In this document: positions 63,639 to 64,000 of the stretch, in pieces
Layout of the letters: the number at the start of each line of letters is the position of its first letter
Numbering within the stretch: position 1 is the stretch's first letter
DNA from: Hirundichthys speculiger
Taxonomy: Eukaryota; Chordata; Actinopteri; Beloniformes; Exocoetidae
NCBI GenBank assembly: GCA_018398805.1
Contig: JAGFBZ010000692.1
Location: 186,001-250,000 of the forward strand
DNA length: 64,000 nucleotides
Reading direction: 5' to 3'
Notes under the pieces: model-generated
Seen by the model: the letters and a program-made list of their open reading frames with translations, nothing else
Databases searched by the model: none
Told to the model about the DNA's origin: nothing
Made by a program: the position numbers and the translations under genes

Positions 63639-64000
63639 ATCGGCGGTTCACCCGTCTGTGACTCTGACGAGACGTTCCTGGTTGGGTTGCGTTGAAGACG
63701 TCCAGCTCCAGAAGCATTCGGACAGTCGCTCCTGGATCCAGCCGCGCGCTGGAACGCGTTAAACTCCTGCTTTTTTCAAACAAAAGTCAAGGCGGGAAAT
63801 GAAACTTGCACACGCAACATCCCCGAAAGCGTTGACTCGTTTGTGGCCGCTTCCTTCCTTCACGCCGTGATGTGATGCGCTCCGGCGAGGAAGGGAAGAC
63901 CTCACTTTCTTTTTCCCTTCTCATCCTGTTTGGTCTCGCTGTGGTTCTCCTGGTTTTTGCTGCTGGTTGGCTCCTGTGACACTTGTGGGGGGGGTTAGAG
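63639..64000 (+). other. MAST intron 2, right edge
   Basis: No exon was recognised before the window ends. Confidence 0.35.

Overview
The window is vertebrate nuclear DNA and very probably teleost fish. It has spliced exons with GT-AG borders and a CpG-rich promoter. It is packed with short non-autonomous DNA transposons of types common in fish: hAT with 8-bp target duplications, TTAA-targeting, Tc1/mariner TA-targeting and Harbinger-like. It also carries fish-type LINE pieces and many micro- and minisatellites. No bacterial, organellar or viral gene was recognised.

Two host genes can be supported. On the minus strand, positions about 4640 to 1355 hold the 5' part of a class I cytokine receptor. 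Four exons (4311-4197, 4119-3962, 3880-3723, 1496-1355) have mutually compatible splice phases (1-2-1-0-1) and encode the two N-terminal cytokine-receptor domains; the rest of the gene runs off the left edge. On the plus strand, exon 1 (27767-27982) and exon 2 (59576-59729) of a MAST-family microtubule-associated serine/threonine kinase are separated by a 31.6-kb intron; the gene continues off the right edge. The divergent receptor/MAST arrangement resembles the human IL12RB1-MAST3 neighbourhood as I remember it. The receptor is therefore most likely il12rb1-like and the kinase mast3-like, although its N-terminus also resembles MAST4.

Layout: 1-1.3 kb, a hAT element inside another terminal-inverted-repeat element. 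1.3-4.6 kb, receptor exons. 5.1-6.8 kb, a large minisatellite. 7-27 kb, intergenic DNA dominated by transposons. 27.3-28 kb, MAST promoter and exon 1. 28-59.5 kb, MAST intron 1, containing nested transposons, a 1.4-kb fold-back element with a Myb/SANT-like reading frame, Tc1 and LINE relics and microsatellites. 59.6 kb, MAST exon 2. 59.7-64 kb, intron 2, with a purine-rich minisatellite and a long TTAA element holding a nested hAT element.

The most notable structures are the 645-bp-arm inverted repeat at 43836-45236, the three-level transposon nest at 30979-33126, the exon-like segment inside the TTAA element at 63207-63406, and three minisatellites with unusual sequence logic. All family names are from reading motifs by eye; no database search was run.
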